Shown here: piece after piece, positions 14,902 through 23,455 of the stretch
Layout of the letters: every line of letters begins with the position of its first letter
Position numbering within the stretch: the first letter of the stretch is position 1
Origin: JBFMFR01 sp040752025
GTDB lineage: Bacteria; Chloroflexota; Anaerolineae; Anaerolineales; UBA4823
Direction: 5' to 3'
Assembly (NCBI GenBank): GCA_040752025.1
Contig: JBFMFR010000008.1
Span: forward strand, 1-64,000
DNA length: 64,000 nt
Made by a program: the position numbers and the translations under genes
The notes under the pieces: model-generated
Databases searched by the model: none
Told to the model about the DNA's origin: nothing
Seen by the model: the letters and a program-made list of their open reading frames with translations, nothing else

Positions 14902-16080
14902 ATGGTGAAGGCAAGCGACCTGACCGATTCCTGGAATACGATCAAAGAAGTCGACCTGCGACCGCTGGTGCAGCAAGCGCTGAACGGCGTACGCATTGCG
15001 CTGGTAGGGCGGCCCGGTTCGGGGCGCAAGACTCTGGCAGAGCAGATGCGCCAGGACCCGGCCCGGCCTGCCAGTCTGTCGGATGCCCCAGTCTTAGTTT
15101 TGGATCTGGAAACTGCCCCGAATGACCTCGAAGCGGATTTGATCATCCTGCTGGTGGACGACCGCCAGGCAGATGTCTCTCTCGAACAGGAAGCGGCCCT
15201 GGGTTGGACGAACGCCGGAGGGCGGGTGTTGGTGTTCATCAACCAGTTCGAGCAGCCGGAGGAGCAGCGCCTGCCGGTCGCCTGGACGGACTGGCGCAGG
15301 CGGCGCGTGGTGAAGGGCTCGGCGCTGGATGATGATTTCCTGGTCAAGAAGTTCGCTCCGGCGGTGATCGACCTGCTGCCAGAGCGCTTGCTCGGATTGG
15401 GGCGCTATTTCCCGCTCTTCCGCCTGCCGGTAGCCCACCACCTGATCAACGATACCTGCCTGTCCAACGCTGGTTATTCGCTCAGCACCGGGCTGGCGGA
15501 AATCGTGCCAGTGTTCGACATCCCGCTGAACGTAGCTGATATGGTGGTGCTGACCAAGACGCAGGCTTACCTGGTCTTCAAGTTGGGCCTGGCGCTGGGT
15601 TTCTCCACCCGCTGGCAGGATTACGTGGCCGAGTTCGGCAGTGTGCTGGGCAGCGGCTTCTTATGGCGGCAGATGGCGCGCAGCCTGGTAGGACTGATCC
15701 CGGTGTGGGGGATCGTGCCCAAGGTAGCCGTGGCCTATTCGGGCACCTACGTGGTCGGCAACGTGATCTTGCAGTGGTACCTGACCGGGCGGCACATCTC
15801 CCCCCGGCAGATGAGCGAGCTTTCCCGGCAGGCCTTCGCCAAGGGCAAGAGCGTGGCGCAGAACTTATTGAAGAAGGCGCCGCGCCCGCGTTTGCCCAAA
15901 CTGCAGAGACCGCGCCTGCCCGGTTTGCCTAAACCGCGCTTACCCAGGCTGCCGGCGCGCAAGCCCAAGCAACTGCCACCGCCGCAAGTGATTCAAGTGT
16001 GCCCGGCGTGCGGCAAGGCCAATGCCGAAGATGCCAGTTTTTGCCAGTATTGCGGGAAGAGCTTGAAGGTGGAGGAATAG
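14902..16080 (+). CDS. P-loop GTPase-like/DUF697-like membrane-associated protein with C-terminal zinc ribbon
   Basis: A 392-residue protein. Residues 28-150 look like a degenerate GTPase. The P-loop reads ALVGRPGSGRKTLAEQ, with Arg where the Walker A Lys should be and Lys one step later. A Walker B-like LIILLVDD follows, and VFINQFEQPE sits where NKxD is expected. Residues 180-310 resemble DUF697 (amphipathic or hydrophobic helices with SLSTGLAEIVPVFDIPLNVAD and GLIPVWGIVPK). A basic Pro/Arg/Leu linker with repeated PRLP words (about 325-362) precedes a zinc ribbon (CPACGKANAEDASFCQYCG). Similar ribbons occur in the kinases nearby, suggesting a shared partner. CGGAG precedes ATG 14902. Nucleotide binding is doubtful. 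Confidence 0.65.
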   Translation: MVKASDLTDSWNTIKEVDLRPLVQQALNGVRIALVGRPGSGRKTLAEQMRQDPARPASLSDAPVLVLDLETAPNDLEADLIILLVDDRQADVSLEQEAALGWTNAGGRVLVFINQFEQPEEQRLPVAWTDWRRRRVVKGSALDDDFLVKKFAPAVIDLLPERLLGLGRYFPLFRLPVAHHLINDTCLSNAGYSLSTGLAEIVPVFDIPLNVADMVVLTKTQAYLVFKLGLALGFSTRWQDYVAEFGSVLGSGFLWRQMARSLVGLIPVWGIVPKVAVAYSGTYVVGNVILQWYLTGRHISPRQMSELSRQAFAKGKSVAQNLLKKAPRPRLPKLQRPRLPGLPKPRLPRLPARKPKQLPPPQVIQVCPACGKANAEDASFCQYCGKSLKVEE

Positions 16081-16101
16081 CGCTGCCTGGGCCAGCAGGG
16101 C

Positions 16102-18285
16102 TCAGCGCGCAACCAGCCAGAGCACGAAGCCCAGCAGCAGGCCGGCCAATGCGCCGGTCACCGCGCCGAACCAGCCCCAGCCCTGCCCGGCGTACAGAGC
16201 AAGACCCAACCAGACCAGCAGCCGGTAGGCCAGGTAGCCTGCCAGCCCACCCCCCAGGCTGCCAGCGATCAGGCTGTATTTGACGCCGCGCCGCACACCG
16301 TCGATCCGGCGAGCGGCTGGGATGCCTCCCAGGGCGCCGATGGTAACCCCGATCAACAGGTAGATGATCGCGCCGAGGATGGCGCCGGTGAAGAGCCCTA
16401 AAGCGATATGGTGGAGAGGTCCCAGCAGTGACCCTAACAGGCTTCCCAGGAGCGCACCGAAGCAAGCGCCGTAGATGCCGGCTGCGCCTGACCAGCCCAG
16501 CGGGGGGCCAACGTACTTCAGTATCGTTTTGGGCAGCGAAACCTGGAGCGTGACGGGCACGTGGGAAACTTTTTGCCAGCTTCCGGCTTTGCCGGAAATG
16601 CTGACACGCCCCAGGTGCGTGGCCTGCACCGGCAGGCCTTGTGTGTTGACCTCGAGTTCCACCGTAGCCTGGCTGCCCGGCCGGCAAATGAAGCGCTCTG
16701 GCTGCGCTTTGATCCAGGTCGCGTCACTGCGCACTTCGCCCTGGAAGGGGCTGAGACCCTGGTTGCTGATTTGCAGGCGGTGGACGAACACCTGCCCCAG
16801 GTAAGTGCTTCCGAGATCTACCGCGGGCTGGTCGATGTGCATGGCTGGTTCTGGAACACTGAGCCTGATGGGGATCTGGACCTGGCCCGCCTGGCCGGCT
16901 TCGATTTCCAGGTGCAGGGTTTGTGATCGCGTGGCAGGCGAAAGCAGTCCGGTGTTTACCCTGACTTTGACTTGAATCTGGTCATGAACGGTGAATTGCG
17001 CTGGATCGACTTGCAAGCCCAGGGGTACATGCGAGAAAAAGCCCTTCAGGCAGCCGCTGCCGCGATTGGTGACCTGCAAGATGAACTCCTGATGGGTTTT
17101 CCAGGGAAGCGCACCCAGGTTCAGATCGGCTGGGGATACTTCCAGGCGCGGGGCTGGGTAGTTGGCATCCAGATGACGCAGGAACGCGTCCAGGGCCAGG
17201 TCGGGGTTGGGCTGTTGGCTTTGGATCGCCTGGATCGTGACGGGGAGGTCATTGTAGTGGATCGATTGGAACCAGTTGCTCCAGGCATCACTGGTGAAAT
17301 ATTTACGAGCTTCTTCCCATTTGCGGTCAGCGGTGAGCACCAGGTCCCTGGGCTGGTGGGCGATGGTGCCATCCTGCCAGCGGAATGAGGGGATTTGACC
17401 GGTTTGCACTTCTAATTGCCGGCCGAACCCGGATGCGGTGATGCGTTGTTTCACGTCCGGGTTGAGAGCCAGTTGAAGCGCACGGGCAATGTCCTGTGGA
17501 AAGCGGCCAATGAAGGGGAACTTGCCAGGGTGGTCGCCAGGGTCGTCGCCGCTCATCAGGTGATACAGTGTCGCTGCCAGGGCGTAAACATCCGAGCCGG
17601 ATTCGGGCTTCCCGGCGATCTGTTCGGGGGCGGCGTAACCAATGGTGCCGTAAACACTGGATTTCTTGGCGCTGCCGGCGAATTTGGCGGGAGTGCTGAA
17701 ATATTGGGCCTTGGAAGTGCCAAAATCAACCAACCAGACTTCGCCGTGCCGGTCAACGACCAGGTTGGCGGGCTTGATATCCAGGTGCAGAACGTTCTGC
17801 ACAGCCAGGCTTTCCAAGATTTTACACAGACGCAGGCCCCAGCGCCGCACCTGTTCAATTGCATATGGATGGCCCAATTGGGACAGGCCGTTTTCCAGGT
17901 CTTCACCTTCAATGTACTGCATGACGATACAGTGGTGACCATCTTCGGTGAAGAAATCGAAGATTTGAGGAATGCCGGCCACGTTCAAAGATGCCAGGGT
18001 TTCGGCCTCTGCCTCGAAGCGCTGCCGGGCACGCGCCTGGCTGTTGGGGTCCTGAGGGTTATAGTATTCGATCAGTTCTTTTACAACAACCTTGCGGGGC
18101 CGCGTGGCGATGGTTTCGTTGGCCAGGTAGAGCGCGCCCATGCCGCCTTTGCTCAACGGGAGCAGGATGCGGTACCTGCCGTGCATGACTTTGCCAATTG
18201 GCAGACCAGAGGCCAGCACCGCACCGCAGTTTGTACACTGTGCGGCATTGGCCGGGTTGTTCCAGTTACAATGTGGACACTGCAT
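16102..18285 (-). CDS. Zinc-ribbon Ser/Thr kinase with Ig-like repeats and glycine-zipper membrane tail
   Basis: A 727-residue Hanks-type kinase. A zinc ribbon (CPHCNWNNPANAAQCTNCG) occupies residues 3-21. The kinase domain runs from about 35 to 300: glycine loop LSKGGMGALYL, catalytic Lys69 in VVVKEL, catalytic loop LHLDIKPANL and DFG in WLVDFGTSK. The HRD Arg is Leu, making it a non-RD kinase that may not need activation-loop phosphorylation. Residues about 390-610 contain two or three Ig/MSP-like beta domains. The tail holds four to five Gly/Ala-rich hydrophobic helices (GALLGSLLGSLLGPL, GALAGLLLGFVLWL). ATG 18285 follows AGGGGGA; it lies 13 nt after the stop of the preceding kinase gene. 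The beta domains lie before the membrane segments, so they are probably cytosolic. Last gene of the kinase operon. Confidence 0.88.
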   Translation of the reverse strand: MQCPHCNWNNPANAAQCTNCGAVLASGLPIGKVMHGRYRILLPLSKGGMGALYLANETIATRPRKVVVKELIEYYNPQDPNSQARARQRFEAEAETLASLNVAGIPQIFDFFTEDGHHCIVMQYIEGEDLENGLSQLGHPYAIEQVRRWGLRLCKILESLAVQNVLHLDIKPANLVVDRHGEVWLVDFGTSKAQYFSTPAKFAGSAKKSSVYGTIGYAAPEQIAGKPESGSDVYALAATLYHLMSGDDPGDHPGKFPFIGRFPQDIARALQLALNPDVKQRITASGFGRQLEVQTGQIPSFRWQDGTIAHQPRDLVLTADRKWEEARKYFTSDAWSNWFQSIHYNDLPVTIQAIQSQQPNPDLALDAFLRHLDANYPAPRLEVSPADLNLGALPWKTHQEFILQVTNRGSGCLKGFFSHVPLGLQVDPAQFTVHDQIQVKVRVNTGLLSPATRSQTLHLEIEAGQAGQVQIPIRLSVPEPAMHIDQPAVDLGSTYLGQVFVHRLQISNQGLSPFQGEVRSDATWIKAQPERFICRPGSQATVELEVNTQGLPVQATHLGRVSISGKAGSWQKVSHVPVTLQVSLPKTILKYVGPPLGWSGAAGIYGACFGALLGSLLGSLLGPLHHIALGLFTGAILGAIIYLLIGVTIGALGGIPAARRIDGVRRGVKYSLIAGSLGGGLAGYLAYRLLVWLGLALYAGQGWGWFGAVTGALAGLLLGFVLWLVAR

Positions 18286-18298
18286 GATTCCCCCTGAT

Positions 18299-19840
18299 TT
18301 ATAAGGGGAGCGCGCAACGGAAGCCCACGTCATCGCGCCTGTCGTTCAGCATCAGCCCGTCGCGTTGTACGATGCGTACGGTGAATTTGCCGAACAGGCG
18401 CCACGAGCCGCCGCGCAATACATGCATCAGGGGACCTTGCTCTGTGGCCGTCCATTCCCAAACGTTGCCAACCATATCCCAGACGCCAAATGGGCTGACG
18501 CCTTTCGGGTATTTGTCCACGGGAGTGGTGCCGCCGATGCGAGATTCCCAGTTATTGCAATACAGGCCGTCTTGCCAATCTTCTCCCCAGGGGAAGGTGC
18601 GGTTATCGCTGCCACGTGCGGCTTTTTCCCATTCTTCTTCTGTGGGCAGCCGGCACTCCATCCACTTGCAAAATGCCAGGGCATCGTGCAGGCTGACGCC
18701 CACAACTGGATGGTTGGGTTTGATGCCCTTCACACTGCGATCCTTCCATTGAGCGGGCCACGGGTGTTGGGGGTTATCTTCTAAGAAATAGCGATATTGC
18801 AGGTTGGTCACCGGGAATTTGGCGATCTGGAAGGCGGGCAGTTGCACCCGGCGCTTTTCCTCGCCGAAAAGGAACTCCCCTGCAGGAATGTTGATCCACT
18901 CCATGCGAGCGGCGGTGCGCCGTGAAGGCGGCAAAGTGCGCCGGTTGGCCGCGCTGCCGGGGAGCGGTGGTGTGGCAGTTTGTGTGGCGGTTGTTTTTTG
19001 CGCCGGCGGAGAAACATCTGGTAGAGGTACAGTGATGGACGGCTTGCGCAATTCCTCACGGAAATCGCGCACATTTGGGTAGCGATCTACGGCCAGAATG
19101 GCCATTGCGCGCTGGATCAAGCGTTCGATGTACGGGCTGATTTTTGGGTTGAGTTCACGAGGTGGTGGCAGCGAGGTGCCGGTGACGCGCGCGATGCTCT
19201 CAGGCGGGCGTTGGGTGGTCAGCAAAGTATAGAGTGTGGCACCCAGGGCGTACACATCCGTACGCACATCCGTTTTTTCCTGGCCGTACTGCTCAATGGG
19301 TGAATAGCCAGGCGTCACGGCCTTCGCGCCCAGGGTGGTATCGGCGTTAGGGTCGTACAACTTGGCGATGCCGAAATCAACCAGGCGGACCTGGCCTTTG
19401 GGGGTGATCTTGATATTAGCCGGTTTGATATCCCGGTGGATGATGGGAGAGGGCTGCGAATGCAGGTAGATCAGGGCATCGCAAACCTGGTCGATCCAGC
19501 GCAGAGCTTGCTTTTCAGCCAATGGCTGCCCGACGCGTTCCAGGATGGTCTGCAGATCATAGCCCTCTACAAAATCCATCACCAGGTACTGTCCCTGGGC
19601 GGGAACGATAAAGTAATCTGTCACGCGCGGCAGGCCGGGGTGGCGCAGACCGGCCAGCAGCAAGGCCTCGCGCTCAAACTGGCGCCGCGCCTCATCCCAA
19701 TATTCCAGGTTTTCTTTGATGGCACAGAAGGTTTTGAGCGTCAGATCCTCAGCGCGATAAACTGTACCGAAGCCTCCCTGGCCGAGCGGCTGGATGATGC
19801 GGTAGCGCTGGTTGAGCAGATCACCTGGACTAAGAGACAC
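18299..19840 (-). CDS. Ser/Thr kinase fused to FGE-sulfatase-like domain (soluble)
   Basis: A 513-residue protein. Residues 12-275 form a complete Hanks-type kinase: GQGGFGTVYRA, Lys42 in CAIKEN, IIHRDIKPANIKI, LVDFGIAK and GYSPIEQYG. A Thr/Pro/Arg-rich linker without a membrane helix follows. Residues 312-513 form an FGE-sulfatase (SUMF1-like) domain with RLPTEEEWEKAARG, FPWGED, DMVGNVWEWT, LRGGSW and GFRCA. The two active-site cysteines of true formylglycine-generating enzymes, which follow GGS[WY], are absent: the segment reads GGSWRLFGKFTVR. The domain is therefore more likely a C-type-lectin-like binding module. The start is GTG (19840-19838). It lies 53 nt after the upstream kinase gene and 13 nt before the next. 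Confidence 0.92.
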   Translation of the reverse strand: MSLSPGDLLNQRYRIIQPLGQGGFGTVYRAEDLTLKTFCAIKENLEYWDEARRQFEREALLLAGLRHPGLPRVTDYFIVPAQGQYLVMDFVEGYDLQTILERVGQPLAEKQALRWIDQVCDALIYLHSQPSPIIHRDIKPANIKITPKGQVRLVDFGIAKLYDPNADTTLGAKAVTPGYSPIEQYGQEKTDVRTDVYALGATLYTLLTTQRPPESIARVTGTSLPPPRELNPKISPYIERLIQRAMAILAVDRYPNVRDFREELRKPSITVPLPDVSPPAQKTTATQTATPPLPGSAANRRTLPPSRRTAARMEWINIPAGEFLFGEEKRRVQLPAFQIAKFPVTNLQYRYFLEDNPQHPWPAQWKDRSVKGIKPNHPVVGVSLHDALAFCKWMECRLPTEEEWEKAARGSDNRTFPWGEDWQDGLYCNNWESRIGGTTPVDKYPKGVSPFGVWDMVGNVWEWTATEQGPLMHVLRGGSWRLFGKFTVRIVQRDGLMLNDRRDDVGFRCALPL

Positions 19841-19892
19841 ACAATCCTCGAACGAAGTCCTTCGTTGTTTGCATTATTTTACCCGCTTCCGC

Positions 19893-21908
19893 TTACTGTG
19901 CGCAACGGAAACCGAGTCGATCCAAAAATGTATTGGGGCTGTAGCGGTAGCGCAGGGTCAGCCGTAAATCCTGGGTGATGCTATACCAGTTGCTGCCGCG
20001 CACAACCCGAAACTGGCCTGATGCCGGGCCGGTAGGGTTATTGGAAGGCGAATTGGTGTAATACGAATCGCTGTACCAGTCTGCCACCCATTCCCACACG
20101 TTGCCGGCCATGTCGAGAACGTTGTAAGGGCTGGCTCCGGCCGGGTAGCTGCCTACCGGGGCCGTTTCTGCATAATTGTCGTTTACCAGGGCGTTATGTA
20201 AGGCGTCGCGGCAGTTGTGGTCGCAGAAGTTGAGCAGATTGCCGGCGGGCTCGGTGTTGCCCCAGGGGTATAAGCGCCGGTCACTGCTGCGAGCGGCTTT
20301 TTCCCATTCGGCCTCGCTGGGCAGCCGCCGGCCTGCCCAGGTGCAATAGCTCTGGGCATTTGCCCAGGAAACCCGCACTACCGGGTGATCTTGACGCGCC
20401 GGGTCGTAGAAGTATGGATCGTTGTTCGGGGCGGCGCATGCACCGGCCTGCACACATCGCGTGTACATGGCGTTGGTAACTTCGGTTTGATCCATCCAGA
20501 AAGCGTCCAGATAAACTGCGTGCTCGGGCGTCTCATCGCTGTGCACCTGGGGAAGGTCGCTGGCCGCACCCATCGAAAACTTGCCAGCCAGGATCTGAAT
20601 TTGGAGCATGCCGTCTTGCGGTGAAACCTGGGTGTTTAGATCGCTTGGGATGGTTTGCGTTGCCTGGATAGATGAAGTCGCGACCAACGTGGGGGCGGGG
20701 GACGGTGTAGCGCTGGGAGGCACAGGCGTGCGCGTGGCAGAGGGCGTATGGGTTGGCACGGCTGTGGTGGGCCTGGGAGTGGCGCTGGGCCGGCGGGTTG
20801 TAGGAGTGGGCGTTCGGGTTGAAGGACGACGTGTGCTGGTGGCGCGAACGACTCGGGCCTGGGCGGTGCGCGTGGCGCTGCGCCTGGAATTCCAACCAGA
20901 GAGGGTGTTATTGATGCCAACAGTTGCCCACACGCAGAGCAGTGTGACCAACACGGTCGTTCCAATCATGATGTAGCGCCCCGGCGACGGGCGGGCTTTT
21001 CGCTGTGGCAGGGGTTGGGGTGGGGGAGAGGCGGGCGGTTGTATGGGGCGCGCAGGGGCAGGAGTCGCTGAGGCCGCTATGGGGGAAGGTTGGGGAGTGG
21101 GCTGCAAGGCGGCCAGCAGGGCGGCTTTGAACTCAGCCATGTTTTGGAAGCGGTTGGCGGGTGCGACCTGCATAGCCTTGAGAATTGCCAGCTCAACTCT
21201 GCGGCTCAGGCTCGGATTCAACGTGCGTGGGGCAGGCAGGGCCGTACCCAGCGTGCGCTGGACGCTTTCGGGCGGCTCGGTGAGGGTCAGAATGGCGTAT
21301 AGCGTTGCCCCCAGGGAGTAAATGTCGCTGCGAGCATCGGTGCTGCCTTTGCCATACTGTTCTTGCGGGGAAAAGCCAGGCGTGACCGCCTGCGCTCCCA
21401 GAGTGGTGTCCGTGTTTGCCTGGTAAACCTTGGCGATGCCAAAATCCACCAGGATGGCCTTGCCCTGTGGATTGATCTTGATGTTGGCGGGTTTGATATC
21501 GCGGTGGATGACGGGCGGATTCTGAGCGTGCAGGTAAGCCAGCGCGTCGCAAACCTGGATGATCCATCTTATGGCATCTGCTTCGGCGATTGGCCGGCCC
21601 AGGCGGTCCAGCATATCTTGCAGGTCCTCGCCTTCGATCAGATCCATCACCAGGTATTGGCCCTTACCGGGGATGATGAAGTAATCGGTAACCTGGGGGA
21701 GATTGGGGTGGCGGAGCTTGCTGAGGATCCTGGCTTCGCGCTCGAACTGGCGCTGCGCTTCGGGGCTGGTCTCTGTGTTTTCTTTCAGGGCTACCGCCTG
21801 GTCCAGGCTGAGATCCCAAGCGCGATATACCGCACCGAATCCACCCTGCCCAAGAAGTTTGGCGATGCGATAGCGGTTGTTGATAACCTCGCCCTGCTTA
21901 TGCGGCAC
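19893..21908 (-). CDS. Membrane Ser/Thr kinase with extracellular FGE-sulfatase-like domain
   Basis: A 671-residue protein. Kinase domain 12-275 has GQGGFGAVYRAWD, Lys42 in VALKEN, VIHRDIKPANIKI, ILVDFGIAK and GFSPQEQYG. A Pro-rich juxtamembrane region leads to one membrane helix (about 318-340, IGTTVLVTLLCVWATVGI). A Thr/Arg/Pro-rich stalk of about 90 residues follows, then an FGE-sulfatase-like domain (about 445-671) with MDQTEVTNAMY, RLPSEAEWEKAARS, YPWGN, DMAGNVWEWVADWY and GFRCAQ. The catalytic cysteines are missing (RGSNWYSITQDLRLTLRYR). It probably senses an external ligand. The start is GTG 21908 with GGAGG 7 nt upstream. It sits 17 nt after the PP2C gene, its likely counter-enzyme. 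Confidence 0.92.
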   Translation of the reverse strand: MPHKQGEVINNRYRIAKLLGQGGFGAVYRAWDLSLDQAVALKENTETSPEAQRQFEREARILSKLRHPNLPQVTDYFIIPGKGQYLVMDLIEGEDLQDMLDRLGRPIAEADAIRWIIQVCDALAYLHAQNPPVIHRDIKPANIKINPQGKAILVDFGIAKVYQANTDTTLGAQAVTPGFSPQEQYGKGSTDARSDIYSLGATLYAILTLTEPPESVQRTLGTALPAPRTLNPSLSRRVELAILKAMQVAPANRFQNMAEFKAALLAALQPTPQPSPIAASATPAPARPIQPPASPPPQPLPQRKARPSPGRYIMIGTTVLVTLLCVWATVGINNTLSGWNSRRSATRTAQARVVRATSTRRPSTRTPTPTTRRPSATPRPTTAVPTHTPSATRTPVPPSATPSPAPTLVATSSIQATQTIPSDLNTQVSPQDGMLQIQILAGKFSMGAASDLPQVHSDETPEHAVYLDAFWMDQTEVTNAMYTRCVQAGACAAPNNDPYFYDPARQDHPVVRVSWANAQSYCTWAGRRLPSEAEWEKAARSSDRRLYPWGNTEPAGNLLNFCDHNCRDALHNALVNDNYAETAPVGSYPAGASPYNVLDMAGNVWEWVADWYSDSYYTNSPSNNPTGPASGQFRVVRGSNWYSITQDLRLTLRYRYSPNTFLDRLGFRCAQ

Positions 21909-21925
21909 CCCGAATCCTCCAGCGG

Positions 21926-22765
21926 CTAAGTGACCCTTGCCAATACCACACCGATGTTATCTTCACCGCCTTCATGGTTGGCGGCTTGCACCAGGGCCAG
22001 GCATGCGTTGTCCAGGCTGCTGGCATTTTCGATCAATTGGGCAATCGTTTCTCCACTGCGGATCATTTCCCACAGGCCATCAGAGCAAAGCAGTAAGTAA
22101 TCGCCTGGTTGCAAGGTTTCATAGTACAGGTCTGGCTGTACCAGGCCTTTCTGCCCCAAAAAACGATAGATAACATTCCGTTGTGGGTGGGTGTAGATCT
22201 CATCCGGGAGAAGTTCCCCGGCCGAAACCAGGCTGGCAACGAGGGAGTGATCGCGCGTCAACAGGGTCACTTTGTGGTCGCGCAGCAAATAGGTACGGCT
22301 ATCGCCGGCGTTGGCGATCAACGCGTTTAGGCCATCAATCACTGCCAGGGTCAGCGTTGTTCCGGCGTTGCCAGCAGTTTCGGGCTTGTGCTTGGCATAC
22401 TCGTAGACCACATTGTTAGCCTTTTGGATGGCAGTCTGAGTCAGCGCTTCGATGTCGATTTCTTTGCCTTTGGCGAAATCGGGCAGAACACCGGTGCGAG
22501 CTTTCTCGATGTCCTGCTCAGAAAGATGGATGGTGGCGCGCGGGTCTTTCATGGAGAAGAGTTCAGCGAACTCGCTCTTGATGGCTTCAACAGCCCAATA
22601 GCTGGCGAATTCTCCACCTAAGTGCCCCCCCATGCCATCGCAGACGATAAACAGACCCATGGGGTCGCGATCCTGGGGAACATAAACTTGTTGGTAAGCG
22701 CTGTCTTCGTTTACGTCTCGCAGCATGCCAGGGTCTGTCAGGGCTGTGGCTTCCAGTGTTGTCAT
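21926..22765 (-). CDS. PP2C-family Ser/Thr phosphatase (PrpC/Stp1-like)
   Basis: A 279-residue PPM/PP2C phosphatase, expected to reverse phosphorylation by the kinases encoded just downstream. Metal and catalytic motifs are intact: MLRDVNEDSAY, IVCDGMGGHLGGEFAS, NAGDSRTYLLRD, LLLCSDGLWEMI and GGEDNIGVVL. An insertion of about 40 residues (near 75-115, with KDPRATIHLSEQDIEKARTG) makes it slightly longer than usual. It is the first gene of the run PP2C - kinase - kinase - kinase on the minus strand. AAGAGGAGTGACCC-like sequence precedes the ATG. Confidence 0.94.
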   Translation of the reverse strand: MTTLEATALTDPGMLRDVNEDSAYQQVYVPQDRDPMGLFIVCDGMGGHLGGEFASYWAVEAIKSEFAELFSMKDPRATIHLSEQDIEKARTGVLPDFAKGKEIDIEALTQTAIQKANNVVYEYAKHKPETAGNAGTTLTLAVIDGLNALIANAGDSRTYLLRDHKVTLLTRDHSLVASLVSAGELLPDEIYTHPQRNVIYRFLGQKGLVQPDLYYETLQPGDYLLLCSDGLWEMIRSGETIAQLIENASSLDNACLALVQAANHEGGEDNIGVVLARVT

Positions 22766-22792
22766 GGGTCACTCCTCTTGCGGGGGCATTTG

Positions 22793-23455
22793 CTAATGCC
22801 GGTTATTATCGACTTCTTCTTTTGAAAAGACCACTTCCTCTTTACCCATTAATTTATCCTGGACTTTGGTCACGATCAGGTCAAGGTGACCGTGATTGGC
22901 GACGAAATCCAGGTCATCGGCAGGAACGGTCAGGATTGGGCAAAGGTTGAAGCGGTCGATCCACTCATCGTATGACTGGTTGAGTTGAGTCAGGTATTCC
23001 TGGGAGATCTGCCGCTCGTAATCGCGGCCGCGCTGCGTGATCCGTTTTTGGAGCGTGGATACTGAAGCGCGCAAATAGATGACCAGATCGGGTGGGGGTA
23101 AAAACTCGATGAGCACCTGGTATAACTCTCGATATGAGGCGTAGTCTCGCTCGTTCAACAGGCCCTGGCGGTACAGGTTATGGGCAAAGATTTCTGCATC
23201 TTCGTACACGCTGCGATCCTGGATAGCGGAAGTTGGATGATCCAGCAATTGGCGGTGGGCGCGCAAACGGCGGGTGAGGAAAAAGATCTGGGAATGGAAA
23301 GCCCAGGTGCGCATATCTTGATAGAAATCTGACAGGTAGGGATTTTCTGTCACGGGCTCATAAAAAGGTTCCCAGGACAGGCTCTTGGAGAGCAAACTCA
23401 CCAGGGTGGATTTCCCCACGCCGATGTTCCCTGCGACAGCAACAAAGCGTTTCAT
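22793..23455 (-). CDS. Deoxynucleoside kinase (dCK/dGK family)
   Basis: A 220-residue kinase. The P-loop is AGNIGVGKSTL (residues 8-18). The acceptor-site Glu is in FYEPVTENPY. The DRS motif is IQDRSVYEDAEIFA, and the lid has RITQRGRDYERQI with the usual arginines. The enzyme phosphorylates deoxynucleosides for nucleotide salvage in the cytosol. Its ATG overlaps the stop of the preceding PEP-binding gene by 4 nt (23452-23455), so production is coupled to that gene. The C-terminal 20 residues are charged and not conserved in the family. Confidence 0.9.
   Translation of the reverse strand: MKRFVAVAGNIGVGKSTLVSLLSKSLSWEPFYEPVTENPYLSDFYQDMRTWAFHSQIFFLTRRLRAHRQLLDHPTSAIQDRSVYEDAEIFAHNLYRQGLLNERDYASYRELYQVLIEFLPPPDLVIYLRASVSTLQKRITQRGRDYERQISQEYLTQLNQSYDEWIDRFNLCPILTVPADDLDFVANHGHLDLIVTKVQDKLMGKEEVVFSKEEVDNNRH

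Noticed and set aside
18299..21908. Sulfatase-activating (formylglycine-generating) activity for the two kinase fusions
   Set aside because: The active-site cysteines are missing and no sulfatase gene is nearby.
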